DNA of 64,000 nt, from NCBI RefSeq assembly GCF_008065115.1, contig NZ_CP042913.1:3507658-3571657 (forward strand), written 5' to 3'. Position 1 is the first letter of the stretch, and each line of letters opens with the position of its first letter. The DNA comes from Bythopirellula goksoeyrii (lineage in GTDB: Bacteria; Planctomycetota; Planctomycetia; Pirellulales; Lacipirellulaceae). Below are positions 34,116-43,488 of this stretch, piece by piece. The position numbers and the translations under genes are program-made. The notes beneath the pieces are model-generated. The model was not told where the DNA came from. It was given only the letters and a program-made list of their open reading frames with translations, and did not search any database.

Positions 34116-34910
34116 CTAGTTTGCAGCGCCCGAAGCCTTGCCTTTACGCCACTCTTGCCAAACAAGCTGTGGAAAAATCAGCGCATCACGGAAGTAACGC
34201 TTGGCCAGCCGTTGCGGCTCTGAAACAAGTCGGTGAAGCCACTCGAGTCCATTTTCTCGCATCCATTGCGGAGACCGCGACTTTTCCCCGGCGAGAAAAT
34301 CTATCGTGGCTCCTACGCAGAGAGCAACCTTTGCCTCTATTTGCCCGGAATGACGCTCAACCCAAAGTTCCTGCTTGGGTGCTCCGAAACCAACTAGCAG
34401 GAGATCGGGTTGAGACTCGGCGATTCTCTGCAGTATTCGCTTACTTTCGAGCGTATCTCGCTCGAAACCCGATGGTGGCGAATAGGTTCCTACGACATCG
34501 ACTTGTCGCCAACGCTGGTGGGTAGCGTGTGCAGCCCGCACTGCAACCCCTGGGCCGGCACCAAGGAAGAAAACACGAAGTGGCCTGTTCATTGTCGATT
34601 GAAATGTCGCTTGCCGATCAAAAATTGCGGGCACGAGGTCACTTCCCGCCACGCGTTCAGGAAGCGGACGCCCCAGCAATTTGGAGGCCAGAACGATCGG
34701 CGCCCCATCGGCCAGGACCAGGGAGGCTTTGCCATACGCTTTGCGGAGACCTGTGGATGATTGGTACATGACCGCATGGTCCACATTAGGAGTCACCACA
34801 AATCGGCAGGAACCGGCAAGCGGCTCGCGGCACCAATCGAGTACCTTCTCCACAGCGGCAGACATATTCAGAGCATGAATCCTCATGCCAAAAAGTGAAA
34901 TTGTATTCAT
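34116..34910 (-). CDS. WecG/TagA/CpsF family glycosyltransferase
   Basis: A 264-residue transferase of the GT26 family, which adds an N-acetylmannosamine-type sugar to a lipid-linked acceptor at the inner face of the membrane. Motifs are VVTPNVDHAVMYQSS (usual TxNxDH), LADGAPIVLASKLLG, ERVAGSDLVPAIF, GAGPGVA, and LLVGFGAPKQELWV followed by CVGATIDFLAGEKSRSPQWM. GGGGAT lies seven bases before the ATG at 34910. It is 36 bases after the polymerase gene in the same operon. Confidence 0.92.
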   Translation of the reverse strand: MNTISLFGMRIHALNMSAAVEKVLDWCREPLAGSCRFVVTPNVDHAVMYQSSTGLRKAYGKASLVLADGAPIVLASKLLGRPLPERVAGSDLVPAIFDRQATFQSTMNRPLRVFFLGAGPGVAVRAAHATHQRWRQVDVVGTYSPPSGFERDTLESKRILQRIAESQPDLLLVGFGAPKQELWVERHSGQIEAKVALCVGATIDFLAGEKSRSPQWMRENGLEWLHRLVSEPQRLAKRYFRDALIFPQLVWQEWRKGKASGAAN

Positions 34911-34944
34911 TGGTATGATCCCCATCGATAAATAGCAATGGTAT

Positions 34945-35004
34945 CCCTAGCCGGTGGCACACTTGCCTCCGGGGAATCCTGGAACGCGTGGCGTTCCGGC
35001 TAGG
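34945..35004. repeat. CTAGCCGG-type dispersed repeat, copy B, inside the polymerase gene end
   Basis: CCCTAGCCGG at the left and CCGGCTAGG at the right are inverted ends around GGAACGCGTGGCGTTCC, itself palindromic. The repeat covers the last codons of the O-antigen-ligase-like gene, so it encodes that protein's C-terminus. Confidence 0.65.
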
Positions 35005-36359
35005 TAAGAATTTGTGACAGAATGCCGAGCAGTACTCGTGATTCCCACAGAGATTCCTGTTATGAGACATAAAGTCCACTGTTCGCTCGGCAGAAGCGTA
35101 AGGTCATGAAAGAGAGCGTTGACACAATAGGTAATGAGCACTGCCAAGTTGAGCATGCCTTGAGCTCGCATCCATGCTGGCCTCGTGTTGTCATGAGCCA
35201 GCATCCATGCCAATCTCATCCAGGCAAACAAAAGGGCAAGAAAAAGAATGAAACCAATTAGTCCCGTTTCGGTGAGGATGCTCAAGTAGGTGTTGTGGTG
35301 GTCGAGGCCTCGGATGGATTCGAGTTCGATCTGTTGACTACGTTCGTTGAGATAGGGCATTTTCTTGTCATAGAACCGCCCGAACCCGCAGCCAAAAAGC
35401 GGGGCATCTTCAAACATTCTCAGTGAAACCACTGCGAACGATTCTCTCTGGAACACGGAGTGGCTTGCGGAGCCATTGGAATCTTGCCGACCCATGTTGA
35501 TGAGATTGCCGCCGACGAACAGTGCCGCCAAGCAGGTGGTCACTGCCAGCCCGGCTGCAAACAACGGACGCCACGTCCGCGGGAGCTGTATGAGCGGGAT
35601 AACGGCCAGACCGACTGCCAAGCCAAGCCAACAAGAACGAGTGTAGGTATAGTACAGTGCGAGGGCCATAAGCGGCATGACGCACATTAATAACATCCGT
35701 CCTCGGCGGCCCATCTCCGCCCACAAAAACCAAGCTGCCCAAAAGCAAATTGTGAGGTAAACGCCCAAGCTAACCGACATCAGTGCCGGGCCACGGGCAC
35801 GTCCAAAGTGAGCACCTAGAGTTGGGTCGGCGATATACCGCGGAAAAACGGCCCACCATTGCCCCTTCACCTCCGCGATGCCGGTAATGGCTAAATAGAG
35901 ACCGAATACTGTCAACCCACCGAGGAGCCATTTCCATTGGCGGAAGTTAAGTTCCGAGTTTCGTACAATGCCATACAGAACTGCAGGCATCAAGAAACTA
36001 GCTATAAGTCGCCAAGAAGGAGACACACTACTTGCCGCCGACGGGGGCGCTTCTGTGAATGCCCAGCGAACGACAAGGTAAGCGACCAAGAGTCCACCAA
36101 GCAAATCAACGATCCCCAATGGCTTACAAGTCAACTGCCCCCGTCGCCAACGCCAAGCGAAAAGGACAACCATTGCCGAAAGCACTAAGCGATCTATTGT
36201 GAGCGGGATTGGGCCAAGATGAAATTGCCATACATCGCGTGTGAGTACATATCCCAAAGTCACAAACAGAGTACAACCAAGTAACAACGTCCCAAATCGG
36301 GCATAGACGAATACCCATGAAAGGAAAGCTAGAGCAAAAATTGCGATGAGGATAACCAT
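34947..36359 (-). CDS. O-antigen ligase/polymerase family membrane protein
   Basis: A 470-residue polytopic protein with about 12 membrane segments and a large loop near residues 290-370 holding the Wzy/WaaL-type stretch FEDAPLFGCGFGRFYDKKMP and HHNTYLSILTETGLIGFILF. It likely joins or polymerises lipid-linked sugar units on the outer face of the inner membrane. The ATG at 36359 (MVILIAIFALAFL) is favoured over a TTG at 36389. The last residues (AGTPRVPGFPGGKCATG) are encoded by the palindromic repeat at 34945-35004, so they are probably not functional. Confidence 0.85.
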   Translation of the reverse strand: MVILIAIFALAFLSWVFVYARFGTLLLGCTLFVTLGYVLTRDVWQFHLGPIPLTIDRLVLSAMVVLFAWRWRRGQLTCKPLGIVDLLGGLLVAYLVVRWAFTEAPPSAASSVSPSWRLIASFLMPAVLYGIVRNSELNFRQWKWLLGGLTVFGLYLAITGIAEVKGQWWAVFPRYIADPTLGAHFGRARGPALMSVSLGVYLTICFWAAWFLWAEMGRRGRMLLMCVMPLMALALYYTYTRSCWLGLAVGLAVIPLIQLPRTWRPLFAAGLAVTTCLAALFVGGNLINMGRQDSNGSASHSVFQRESFAVVSLRMFEDAPLFGCGFGRFYDKKMPYLNERSQQIELESIRGLDHHNTYLSILTETGLIGFILFLALLFAWMRLAWMLAHDNTRPAWMRAQGMLNLAVLITYCVNALFHDLTLLPSEQWTLCLITGISVGITSTARHSVTNSYLAGTPRVPGFPGGKCATG

Positions 36360-36391
36360 AAATTCAATTCGTAAGCAGAATCTAGGCAAGA

Positions 36392-37999
36392 CTACGAACA
36401 GATCCCAGTCGAAGTGGAATAGCTAGTAGGAGCCTCTATTTGGAGCCGTGTTACATAGTTTTCCCCGCTTGCCTGGGATTCAAAGCAATCCAAGTCGCAC
36501 CAACTCCTATGGGGCTTTGCAAGTTGTGCCGAGAGCTTAGTCGCCGCGATGGCTGCCTGAACTTTTTCTGATGGGGTACGCCGTAAATATCTTTTCTGCT
36601 GCGGAGCTGCCAATAGATTTTCGGTTTCTTCTGCAACTGGTCTTGATGGAGTTGGGTTCACTGTCAGGAATAACCACCCTATTCCTAACACGAATCCCCC
36701 GAGGGTTCCGATGCCCAGTACCGTGGCGCGGCCGATACCTACTGGATAAGGACCTGTATCGGCCTTGTCAAAAGGAGTGACAAGGAGGGCACTTTGGGCT
36801 GCGACTTGTTCTGCGCGCACTTCACTCAATTGTTTGTGAACTTGGCTCAATGTAGCTCGGCTATTTTCAACCGTAGCAACTCGACTGGAATACTCAGCTC
36901 GCAACTCCGCAAGGTGACTCAGGCGGACCTGTAGGTCTGCAAGCTGCTTATGAAGCACATCCTGCCGATTACGGCTTAGGTCGATCTCAATTTCCAGCCC
37001 TTCAATAGCGACATCCAATTCACTGTGCAAGTCCTCACGAATACTAACCACGGATTCCTCTGCGGCTTGGACATGAGGATGGTCAGCGGTGCGCATACCA
37101 CTTAGCCGAGAAGCCTGTAATTGAGCATCTACCAGACCATCTTTGAGTCGTTGGAGTGTGGGCTGAAAACTGAGCAGACTACTTGGCATGGCGATCAATT
37201 GGGCCGGGTCCCCCTGGGCAGCCTTGAGAACCACCAACAGTTCTTCAGCTTGACGCAATCGAGCCTCATTGAGGCGTGTTTCCTGCTCCATCTCGACCAC
37301 CTGCTGCCGCAAGTCGCTTTGTCCACCCGATGCAGAATGTAGTAGGCGAAGTTCGCCGAGATCGGCGCCCACTTCGGATTCGAACGTGATAAGTCGGGCG
37401 TTTTCCTGTTCGTGATTCTGGCTGGCGAGTTCGACCTGCTTATTAATCTCGGAAATCAAGCCTTGGGAACGTTCGGTTCTCAATTGTCCGAGTCGGGCAC
37501 TCAGTTGAGAGCAGAGTTCTTCAACCAGCTGAATAGCTCGCTGACGATTCGGATCTTTGACCGCCAAATAGAACACCTCAGTCTTGCCAAACTCGGCTCC
37601 GTTGGGAGGTAGCATACTCATCCGTTTACGAAGTTTTTCGATCGCTTCTGCAGATGGCTCCTCGGACGTTCTGCTAGAGCCGTTAGCTGCGACTGCTTTC
37701 AGCGTAGCTGAGAGTACTTGGCGACTTTTGGCGACTTCTAGAATTGTTTCTTGAAAGGTGCGCATCTCATATAGGTCAGCGAACTTTCCAGGCTGCTTTA
37801 CTGAGCTTGCCGACGCCTCATCACGGACGACAAGTCCTTGTGTCGCTTCCCACTCGCGAGTCATGAATAAGGCATACAGTAGCGATACCACGAAGCAAGT
37901 ACCCGTGATCAACACCAACGTGCGGCGGTGCTCGAGCGATAGTTTCCAACAATCTTGCGGCGTCAATGGTGTGGTGGCTATCGTCGGCTTTTCGTTCAT
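36392..37999 (-). CDS. Polysaccharide chain-length/export protein (Wzz/GumC family)
   Basis: A 535-residue inner-membrane protein. It has one membrane segment near residues 28-47, a long periplasmic part with heptad-rich coiled coil (about residues 190-400), and a second membrane segment near 425-450 (IGTLGGFVLGIGWLFL). This is the layout of Wzz/GumC-type co-polymerases. There is no C-terminal BY-kinase domain; a cytoplasmic tail of about 85 residues follows. GAGG lies eight bases before the ATG. It begins the minus-strand arm, divergent from the FemAB-like gene. Confidence 0.88.
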   Translation of the reverse strand: MNEKPTIATTPLTPQDCWKLSLEHRRTLVLITGTCFVVSLLYALFMTREWEATQGLVVRDEASASSVKQPGKFADLYEMRTFQETILEVAKSRQVLSATLKAVAANGSSRTSEEPSAEAIEKLRKRMSMLPPNGAEFGKTEVFYLAVKDPNRQRAIQLVEELCSQLSARLGQLRTERSQGLISEINKQVELASQNHEQENARLITFESEVGADLGELRLLHSASGGQSDLRQQVVEMEQETRLNEARLRQAEELLVVLKAAQGDPAQLIAMPSSLLSFQPTLQRLKDGLVDAQLQASRLSGMRTADHPHVQAAEESVVSIREDLHSELDVAIEGLEIEIDLSRNRQDVLHKQLADLQVRLSHLAELRAEYSSRVATVENSRATLSQVHKQLSEVRAEQVAAQSALLVTPFDKADTGPYPVGIGRATVLGIGTLGGFVLGIGWLFLTVNPTPSRPVAEETENLLAAPQQKRYLRRTPSEKVQAAIAATKLSAQLAKPHRSWCDLDCFESQASGENYVTRLQIEAPTSYSTSTGICS

Positions 38000-38435
38000 C
38001 GGTGTATCCTCAGGCGATTAGGGTCGGCAGATTCGGATGTATCAATTCTGACGGCACTGCAGTTCTTTGCTTCTACTTCACCGATAACATCGAATGCAAT
38101 TACCGGGCCGCTCACGGCCCTGATTGGATTCGTCTATCCTCTGCCATGTGAGATTTCTGTCTACACTAGCGGAAGATAGCTTTTTTTGATGGCAAATACG
38201 GGTGAAAGCCAATACACGGTTCGTCGTGATGGCATGATGCAAGAAATCAACAAGGTGAAGAGATCCAACGTCGCTTTTGAACACAACACGAGCCAAAGGT
38301 CGCATTTCTTGGCCTAAGTTTGAGTACCAATTCATCTGACATATTACCCGGTCGAATCCTCGTCTGAGGCCTTGTAAACGTAGGCGCTCTCCAACGGCCG
38401 TTGGGATCTGTCGGAAAATAAGCCAAAAAGCAACG
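38000..38435. promoter_or_regulatory. Divergent promoter region of the polysaccharide locus
   Basis: 436 bases without a convincing gene separate the two arms. It holds a short stem GGGCCG-CTCA-CGGCCC near 38105 and a T7 run near 38181. Promoters for both arms must lie here; no known riboswitch or operator could be identified. Confidence 0.45.
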
Positions 38436-39611
38436 ATGAATATAAAACGTGTAGAACAATTCGAAGACCTGCTTGAGTATCAAGAGCGGTGGGATGAACT
38501 GGCCGGTGGGTGCGTTTTTCGGTGTTGGACTTGGCTCAGCACGTGGTGGAAGCACTACGGAGTTGACCTCGACTCACGAAAACTAACAGTGCTGTTAGTA
38601 TTTGAAGACTCCGCAGAAACAAACAGTGCGAGGAATGAAGCAAACTTCGTAGCCACGACCCAAGACTACTGCCGCACTCCTCAGGCACTTCTTGGAATCT
38701 TGCCTTGCTATTTGGAATCAACCCGCTGGCAAGGCAACGTGCTGCACATGCTGGGCGACGGAGAAGTTTGTAGCGAACACCTCGAATTGCTCTGCGTAGA
38801 GAACGACGCGGATCGCGTCGCAGAGTCTATAGCTCAGTATTTGGCGTCAGAAGCTAGTTCTTGGGATACCTGGAACCTCGATGTCCTTGATGAGGAGAGC
38901 ACAGTCCTCGGCAAAGCGCTTGCGAAATTAAAGAATCGCGGTTCTCATATCAGCCGCCAGCTAGGACCGAATTGCTGGTCAATTCAACTCCCTGCCACTT
39001 GGGATGAGTTTCTGGCGATGCAGTCTAAATCACATCGCAAACAACTTCGCCGCCTGGATAGCCGCGTCCTGCAAAGTGACCGCGCAAGCTGGCATCTGGT
39101 GGAATCAGAAACAGAATTCGATCAGGCTTGGGAGACTTTAATTGATCTTCATCAACGTCGTCGCCAGAGTCTTGGCGAGCCAGGCTGCTTCGCATCAAGA
39201 CAATGGGCAGCTTTTCATCGAGACGTTGCCCGGCAACTGCTGAAGTCTGGGAAGTTGCGATTGTCGGTCCTCGAACTTGATGGCGAAGCCATCGCCGCTG
39301 AATACCACTTTGCAGCTGCAGATATCCTCTACGTATATCAAGGAGGACTTGACCCTGATCGCTGCGAGGAGGAGCCCGGACGACTCTCTATGATCCGATG
39401 TGTGCAGCAGGCCATTGCGGAGGGACAGCAGGAGTTCGATTTGTTGCGAGGGGATGAACCTTACAAGCCTCACTGGCGAGCTATACCGCGCCAGACCGTG
39501 AATATCCAAGTCGTTTCACCGCGAATTCGAGCCCGATGGCGATCCTTGTCATCGAGCGGTCTGAGAAACGCTGGCCGACTCTTGAATCAATTTGCCAACT
39601 TGCTTAGCTAG
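38436..39611 (+). CDS. FemAB-like/CelD-type GNAT acyltransferase
   Basis: A 391-residue protein of the BcsL/CelD group (Acetyltransf_6-like, related to FemAB). The key region is residues about 185-370: SKSHRKQLRRLDSRVL, then GKLRLSVLELDGEAIAAEYH and LYVYQGGLDPD, ending DLLRGDEPYKPHW. Such proteins are often coded in polysaccharide loci together with deacetylases, including exosortase-linked ones, and may modify sugars with acyl or amino-acyl groups. It opens the plus arm. The ribosome-binding site is weak. Confidence 0.8.
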   Translation: MNIKRVEQFEDLLEYQERWDELAGGCVFRCWTWLSTWWKHYGVDLDSRKLTVLLVFEDSAETNSARNEANFVATTQDYCRTPQALLGILPCYLESTRWQGNVLHMLGDGEVCSEHLELLCVENDADRVAESIAQYLASEASSWDTWNLDVLDEESTVLGKALAKLKNRGSHISRQLGPNCWSIQLPATWDEFLAMQSKSHRKQLRRLDSRVLQSDRASWHLVESETEFDQAWETLIDLHQRRRQSLGEPGCFASRQWAAFHRDVARQLLKSGKLRLSVLELDGEAIAAEYHFAAADILYVYQGGLDPDRCEEEPGRLSMIRCVQQAIAEGQQEFDLLRGDEPYKPHWRAIPRQTVNIQVVSPRIRARWRSLSSSGLRNAGRLLNQFANLLS

Positions 39612-39629
39612 ACACCCTGGGAGTGAACC

Positions 39630-40481
39630 ATGCTAGATACTTGTAGAAGCCAGATGCTGGGAATCTATTACCTCGCGACGTTGCCAAAAAGAAAGCACTC
39701 CGCCACTAGGCGTCAATCGAGCGGCCGTGTTCCCATTGTTTCCTTGATGTATCACCGCGTGGCAGATGAGAATCCTAACCCTTGGACGATCTCCTGGGAT
39801 CGCTTTCGTGCACAAATGGAATGGCTTCAAGAGCGATTTGAGATGGTAAGTCTCGACGAAGCCCAACGGCGTATAGGCAAGGATGAAAACCAACGTCCCA
39901 CAGCTTGTGTCACATTCGATGATGGCTACGCAGAGAACTGCGAGAAGGCAATCCCATGGTTGATCGAACGCAAGATTCCTGTGACTTATTTCGTGACAAG
40001 CCAGAATCTGGTCACAGGAGAACCGTTTTCTCATGACATAGATCGTAATTGCCCTCTCGCTCCGAACACTGTCGACGAAATCCGTGAAATGTCCGACCAG
40101 GGTATAGATATAGGTGCCCATAGTCGCACACATGCGGATTTCGGACAGATTGATTCCGTGGAAGAGTTGTATGACGAACTAGTGGGTGCGAAGCTCGAAT
40201 TGGAATCGATGATTGAAAAGCCTGTGCGATACTTTGCGTTTCCTTTCGGTCTGCCGGAGAATATGACCGCTGAGGCATTTGAAGTTGCTTTTCAGGCGGG
40301 CTATTGGGGAGTTTGCTCCGCTTATGGCGGCTACAATCTGCCGGGGGATGATTCTTTTCACATTCAACGAATCAATGGCGATCCTCAGTGGACTCGCTTC
40401 CTCAACTGGCTAACTATCGATCCACGCAAACTTCGCCGCGAACGCCCTTTCTCGCCAGGAAACTATCGGGATCGGTTTTAG
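39630..40481 (+). CDS. Polysaccharide deacetylase (CE4)
   Basis: A 283-residue NodB-type deacetylase. MYHRVADENPNPW, the metal-site motif TFDDGYAEN near residue 97 and HSRTH near residue 165 (ACVTFDDG and IGAHSRTHADF) are the CE4 motifs 1 and 2. It removes acetyl groups from N-acetylated sugars. GGGAG lies six bases before the ATG. It follows the FemAB-like gene by 18 bases, a pairing typical of extracellular polysaccharide loci. Confidence 0.92.
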   Translation: MLDTCRSQMLGIYYLATLPKRKHSATRRQSSGRVPIVSLMYHRVADENPNPWTISWDRFRAQMEWLQERFEMVSLDEAQRRIGKDENQRPTACVTFDDGYAENCEKAIPWLIERKIPVTYFVTSQNLVTGEPFSHDIDRNCPLAPNTVDEIREMSDQGIDIGAHSRTHADFGQIDSVEELYDELVGAKLELESMIEKPVRYFAFPFGLPENMTAEAFEVAFQAGYWGVCSAYGGYNLPGDDSFHIQRINGDPQWTRFLNWLTIDPRKLRRERPFSPGNYRDRF

Positions 40482-40483
40482 TT

Positions 40484-40553
40484 CCCTAGCCGGAGGCGTC
40501 CGCCGTGGCAAACCTTCGGGAGAAGTGCGGGACCGCGTGGCGGTTCGGCTAAG
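40484..40553. repeat. CTAGCCGG-type dispersed repeat, copy C
   Basis: It begins CCCTAGCCGG and ends GGGACCGCGTGGCGGTTC-GGCTAAGG, with inverted outer ends, in the space between the deacetylase stop and the flippase start. It may attenuate transcription between them. Confidence 0.6.
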
Positions 40554-40610
40554 GCGTTCCAACAAGGATTGAGGACTTCACCCATTACCAAGACTGCCCC
40601 ATCAACGACG

Positions 40611-42131
40611 ATGAATGAGCCGCATGCCCGCATGCGTTGCGATACGTTGACGGCAAGCGTTGTCATACTCTTGCTGGCAACGATCCTCCAGCGAAGTATC
40701 GGCTTGGGCCGTGGAGTACTTTTCTGCCGATGGCTTACTCCAGAAACTCTGGGTGAGTGGGAGATGGCCTATAGCTTTCTGCTGCTCTTTGCTCCCTTGG
40801 CTGTCTTAGGAATTCCGGGATCGTATGGGAGGTATCTCGAACATTATCGACAACGTGGCCAATTGGGTACTTTCCTGCGACGCACAACGCTCTGGACGTT
40901 TGTTTGCAGTGCACTAGCAATCGGAGTACTTGTTGGGTTTGCTCCACAGTTTGCCAATCTTGTGTTTGGCTCGAGAGAGCATGCTACTACCATCTATTTC
41001 ATTGCAGGCTGTTTAGCTGCAGTGATTCTGCATCACACGCTGACGTCATTGCTGACAGCATTGCGATTGTTTCGCGTAGTGACTGTGATGAATTTTGCTC
41101 AAAGTTTTCTCTTTGCCGCCCTGACGCTTAGTTTGTTGTACTCGTTTCCCCACGTGATGAGCATTGTCGGTGGATATGGTCTGGCGTGCTTGGCAGCATC
41201 GCTAGGTGCTCTGATTTATATCTGGCCCGGTTGCCATACTTCGAGTCAGGCTAGTGAGGACGTTCCACATGCTGAATTCTGGGGTCGTTTACTTCGATTC
41301 GCTTTCTTTGTTTGGGTAACAAATCTGCTCTCACATCTGTTCGCCGTGGTCGATCGAACCATGATCTTGCACTGGAGTGGCATGTCGCCTGAAGTTGCAT
41401 TGGAACAGGTAGGGCACTATCACAGTAGTCGTATCATACCGCTACTGTTGGTTTCGTTTGCAGACTTGTTGAGCGGACTGATCATGCCCCATTTGAGCCA
41501 TGACTGGGAACTGGGGCTCCGTCAGATGGTTGCCAAGAAGATCAATCTGGCGGTCAAGCTGACCGGTTTGGGAATGCAGGTGGTGGGGATATGTATCTTG
41601 ATGTTTGGCCCCTTTATGTTTGGCACTGTCCTTGAAGGTCGCTATAGTGCCGGATTATCAGTCATGCCATGGACGTTGGCAGGATGTGTGATCTCAGGGG
41701 TTTATGTAATCGCCCAGTGTTATTTGTGGTGCGCAGAACACCCTCGGTTGGCAGCGGTGCCGTTGGCGGTCGGTTTGGGAGTGAATGTATTGCTAAACCT
41801 AGTGCTCGTGCCTATTTGGGGCCTCTATGGCGCGGTTTTGGCAACTGCCCTATCTACAATCCTCTGTCTCTCAACTCTGCATCTCCTTAACGGTCGTTTT
41901 GGAATGAAGGTGGACAGCGGAACTTGGCTGATTTCCTTTCTACCGATATCACTCGGCTTTGGCATCATGATTTCGATAGGATGCCTCATCTTTGTATTGG
42001 GCTTGTCACTAGTGACAAGCCGAGTGTTTGACAGCGAGGAACGTCAGGAATTGCAGCAACTTATTGAAGTGGGCAAGAATAAACTTAAGTCGCTTGTTCC
42101 CAAGTTGGTGCCTATTAACCTCAGTTCCTGA
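40611..42131 (+). CDS. Polysaccharide flippase (Wzx/MATE-like)
   Basis: A 506-residue protein with about 12-14 hydrophobic segments, of the oligosaccharide flippase/MATE-like group (LLATILQRSIGLGRGVLFCRW, then repeating membrane helices to about residue 480). It would move lipid-linked sugar units to the outer face of the inner membrane. The frame extends upstream to a TTG at 40569; the ATG at 40611 is chosen. A C-terminal cytoplasmic tail of about 30 residues (SEERQELQQLIEVGKNKLKS) is present. Confidence 0.85.
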   Translation: MNEPHARMRCDTLTASVVILLLATILQRSIGLGRGVLFCRWLTPETLGEWEMAYSFLLLFAPLAVLGIPGSYGRYLEHYRQRGQLGTFLRRTTLWTFVCSALAIGVLVGFAPQFANLVFGSREHATTIYFIAGCLAAVILHHTLTSLLTALRLFRVVTVMNFAQSFLFAALTLSLLYSFPHVMSIVGGYGLACLAASLGALIYIWPGCHTSSQASEDVPHAEFWGRLLRFAFFVWVTNLLSHLFAVVDRTMILHWSGMSPEVALEQVGHYHSSRIIPLLLVSFADLLSGLIMPHLSHDWELGLRQMVAKKINLAVKLTGLGMQVVGICILMFGPFMFGTVLEGRYSAGLSVMPWTLAGCVISGVYVIAQCYLWCAEHPRLAAVPLAVGLGVNVLLNLVLVPIWGLYGAVLATALSTILCLSTLHLLNGRFGMKVDSGTWLISFLPISLGFGIMISIGCLIFVLGLSLVTSRVFDSEERQELQQLIEVGKNKLKSLVPKLVPINLSS

Positions 42132-42153
42132 AGTTCTAGCCTGGTAATTTGCC

Positions 42154-43338
42154 ATGAGTATCGGAAATATGCGTGAAAGACGGATTCGAGTACTGTTTCT
42201 CGTGACCAGTATGCCTGTCGGTGGAGCGGAAACTCTGCTGATGAATCTAGTGCGTCGTTTGGACAGACAACAATTTCTCCCGGAAATTGCCTGCTTGAAA
42301 GACCGCGGTCCTCTAGGAGAACAATTGGCGACGGAGATTCCGGTTTACTGCAACCTTCTAGCCAATAAGTTCGACTTACGTGTCTTGTATCGATTGTGGA
42401 AACTGATGCGGACGAGGAATATCGATGCCGTTGTTACCGTTGGAGCCGGCGATAAAATGTTTTGGGGCCGATTGGCAGCAAAACTGGCCGGAGTCCGTGT
42501 GGTGATTTCCGCCTTGCACAGTACAGGCTGGCCAGATTCGATTGGTCGGCTGAATAGGTTACTTACACCACTAACCGATGCGTTCGTAGGAGTCGCCCAA
42601 GCGCACACTAAGCATCTTGTCGAAGGCGAAGGTTTCCCACCTTCTAAAGTCCACACAATCTTCAATGGCGTGGATACGACTCGCTTTCGTCCTGGCGACA
42701 AGCTAGCAGTTCGTCGCGAGCTTGGATTGCCACTCGATTCAAAGGTAGTGGCGATTCTGGCCGCACTGAGACCTGAAAAGAACCATGCTTTGTTTCTTGA
42801 AGGAGCGGCGAGGATTCTACAAGCTGAACCTAGTGCACAGTTTCTTGTGATAGGCGATGGCCCATTGCAAGAACAATTAACAAAGCAAGCGAAGGTTCTC
42901 TGCATCGAAGAGGTTACCCATTTCCTTGGCTCCCGTTCCGATGTTGAACGTGTTTTGCAAGCTGTCGACGTTGTAGCGCTTACTTCACACAATGAGGCCA
43001 GTCCAGTATCGATTCTCGAAGCACTCAGTTGTGGAGTCCCTGTGGTATCGGCAGATGTGGGATCTGTGGGTGAGACGGTTCTCGAAGGATTGACCGGCAA
43101 GCTCTTCCCTGCTGGAGATATGGAGGCATTTGTCTCTAAGACATTGGAGTTGCTTGCCGACGAGGAATTTAGAAGCCAACTTGGGAAAGCCGGCCGAAGT
43201 CGAACGAGAGAAAAATGGTCTTTGGACTCGATGGTCCACGGCTACGAAAATTTGGTTCGCACTTTGGTTGCGGCAAAAGGAAGCACAGTGACGGTTCACA
43301 CTCCCATTCGCCCCCAAGTTCCTTTTAGTGCCCAATGA
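42154..43338 (+). CDS. Family 4 glycosyltransferase
   Basis: A 394-residue GT-B enzyme. Near the N-terminus it has VTSMPVGGAETLLMNLVRRL, typical of GT4; the middle has HTIFNGVDTTRF, followed by LAALRPEKNHALFLEGAARI; and the C-terminal EASPVSILEALSCGVPVVSA is the donor-binding Ex7E motif with conserved glutamates. It adds a sugar at the cytoplasmic face, probably to the lipid-linked unit moved by the flippase just upstream. Confidence 0.93.
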   Translation: MSIGNMRERRIRVLFLVTSMPVGGAETLLMNLVRRLDRQQFLPEIACLKDRGPLGEQLATEIPVYCNLLANKFDLRVLYRLWKLMRTRNIDAVVTVGAGDKMFWGRLAAKLAGVRVVISALHSTGWPDSIGRLNRLLTPLTDAFVGVAQAHTKHLVEGEGFPPSKVHTIFNGVDTTRFRPGDKLAVRRELGLPLDSKVVAILAALRPEKNHALFLEGAARILQAEPSAQFLVIGDGPLQEQLTKQAKVLCIEEVTHFLGSRSDVERVLQAVDVVALTSHNEASPVSILEALSCGVPVVSADVGSVGETVLEGLTGKLFPAGDMEAFVSKTLELLADEEFRSQLGKAGRSRTREKWSLDSMVHGYENLVRTLVAAKGSTVTVHTPIRPQVPFSAQ

Positions 43339-43401
43339 TGAGTGAGAGAGGCTACCGTGCTCTCGTACGGCCAGTTAGGATAGAGGGTTTAGGGCAGCAT
43401 G

Positions 43402-43454
43402 ACTTAGGTTCTCCGGGACTTAATTCTCCCGGACTGCGTGGCGGTCCGGCTAGG
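43402..43454. repeat. CTAGCCGG-type dispersed repeat, copy D
   Basis: GGACTGCGTGGCGGTCC-GGCTAGG forms the right end, with the palindrome GGAC...GTCC; the left end is degenerate (ACTTAGGTTCTCCGGG). It lies between the GT4 and acyltransferase genes. Confidence 0.5.
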
Positions 43455-43488
43455 CAGCCAACCTTGAGTCTTGAGATCGACGTAGTGT

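Noticed and set aside
38000-38435. Riboswitch upstream of the polysaccharide arms
   Set aside because: No conserved core of a cyclic-di-GMP or other known riboswitch could be found.
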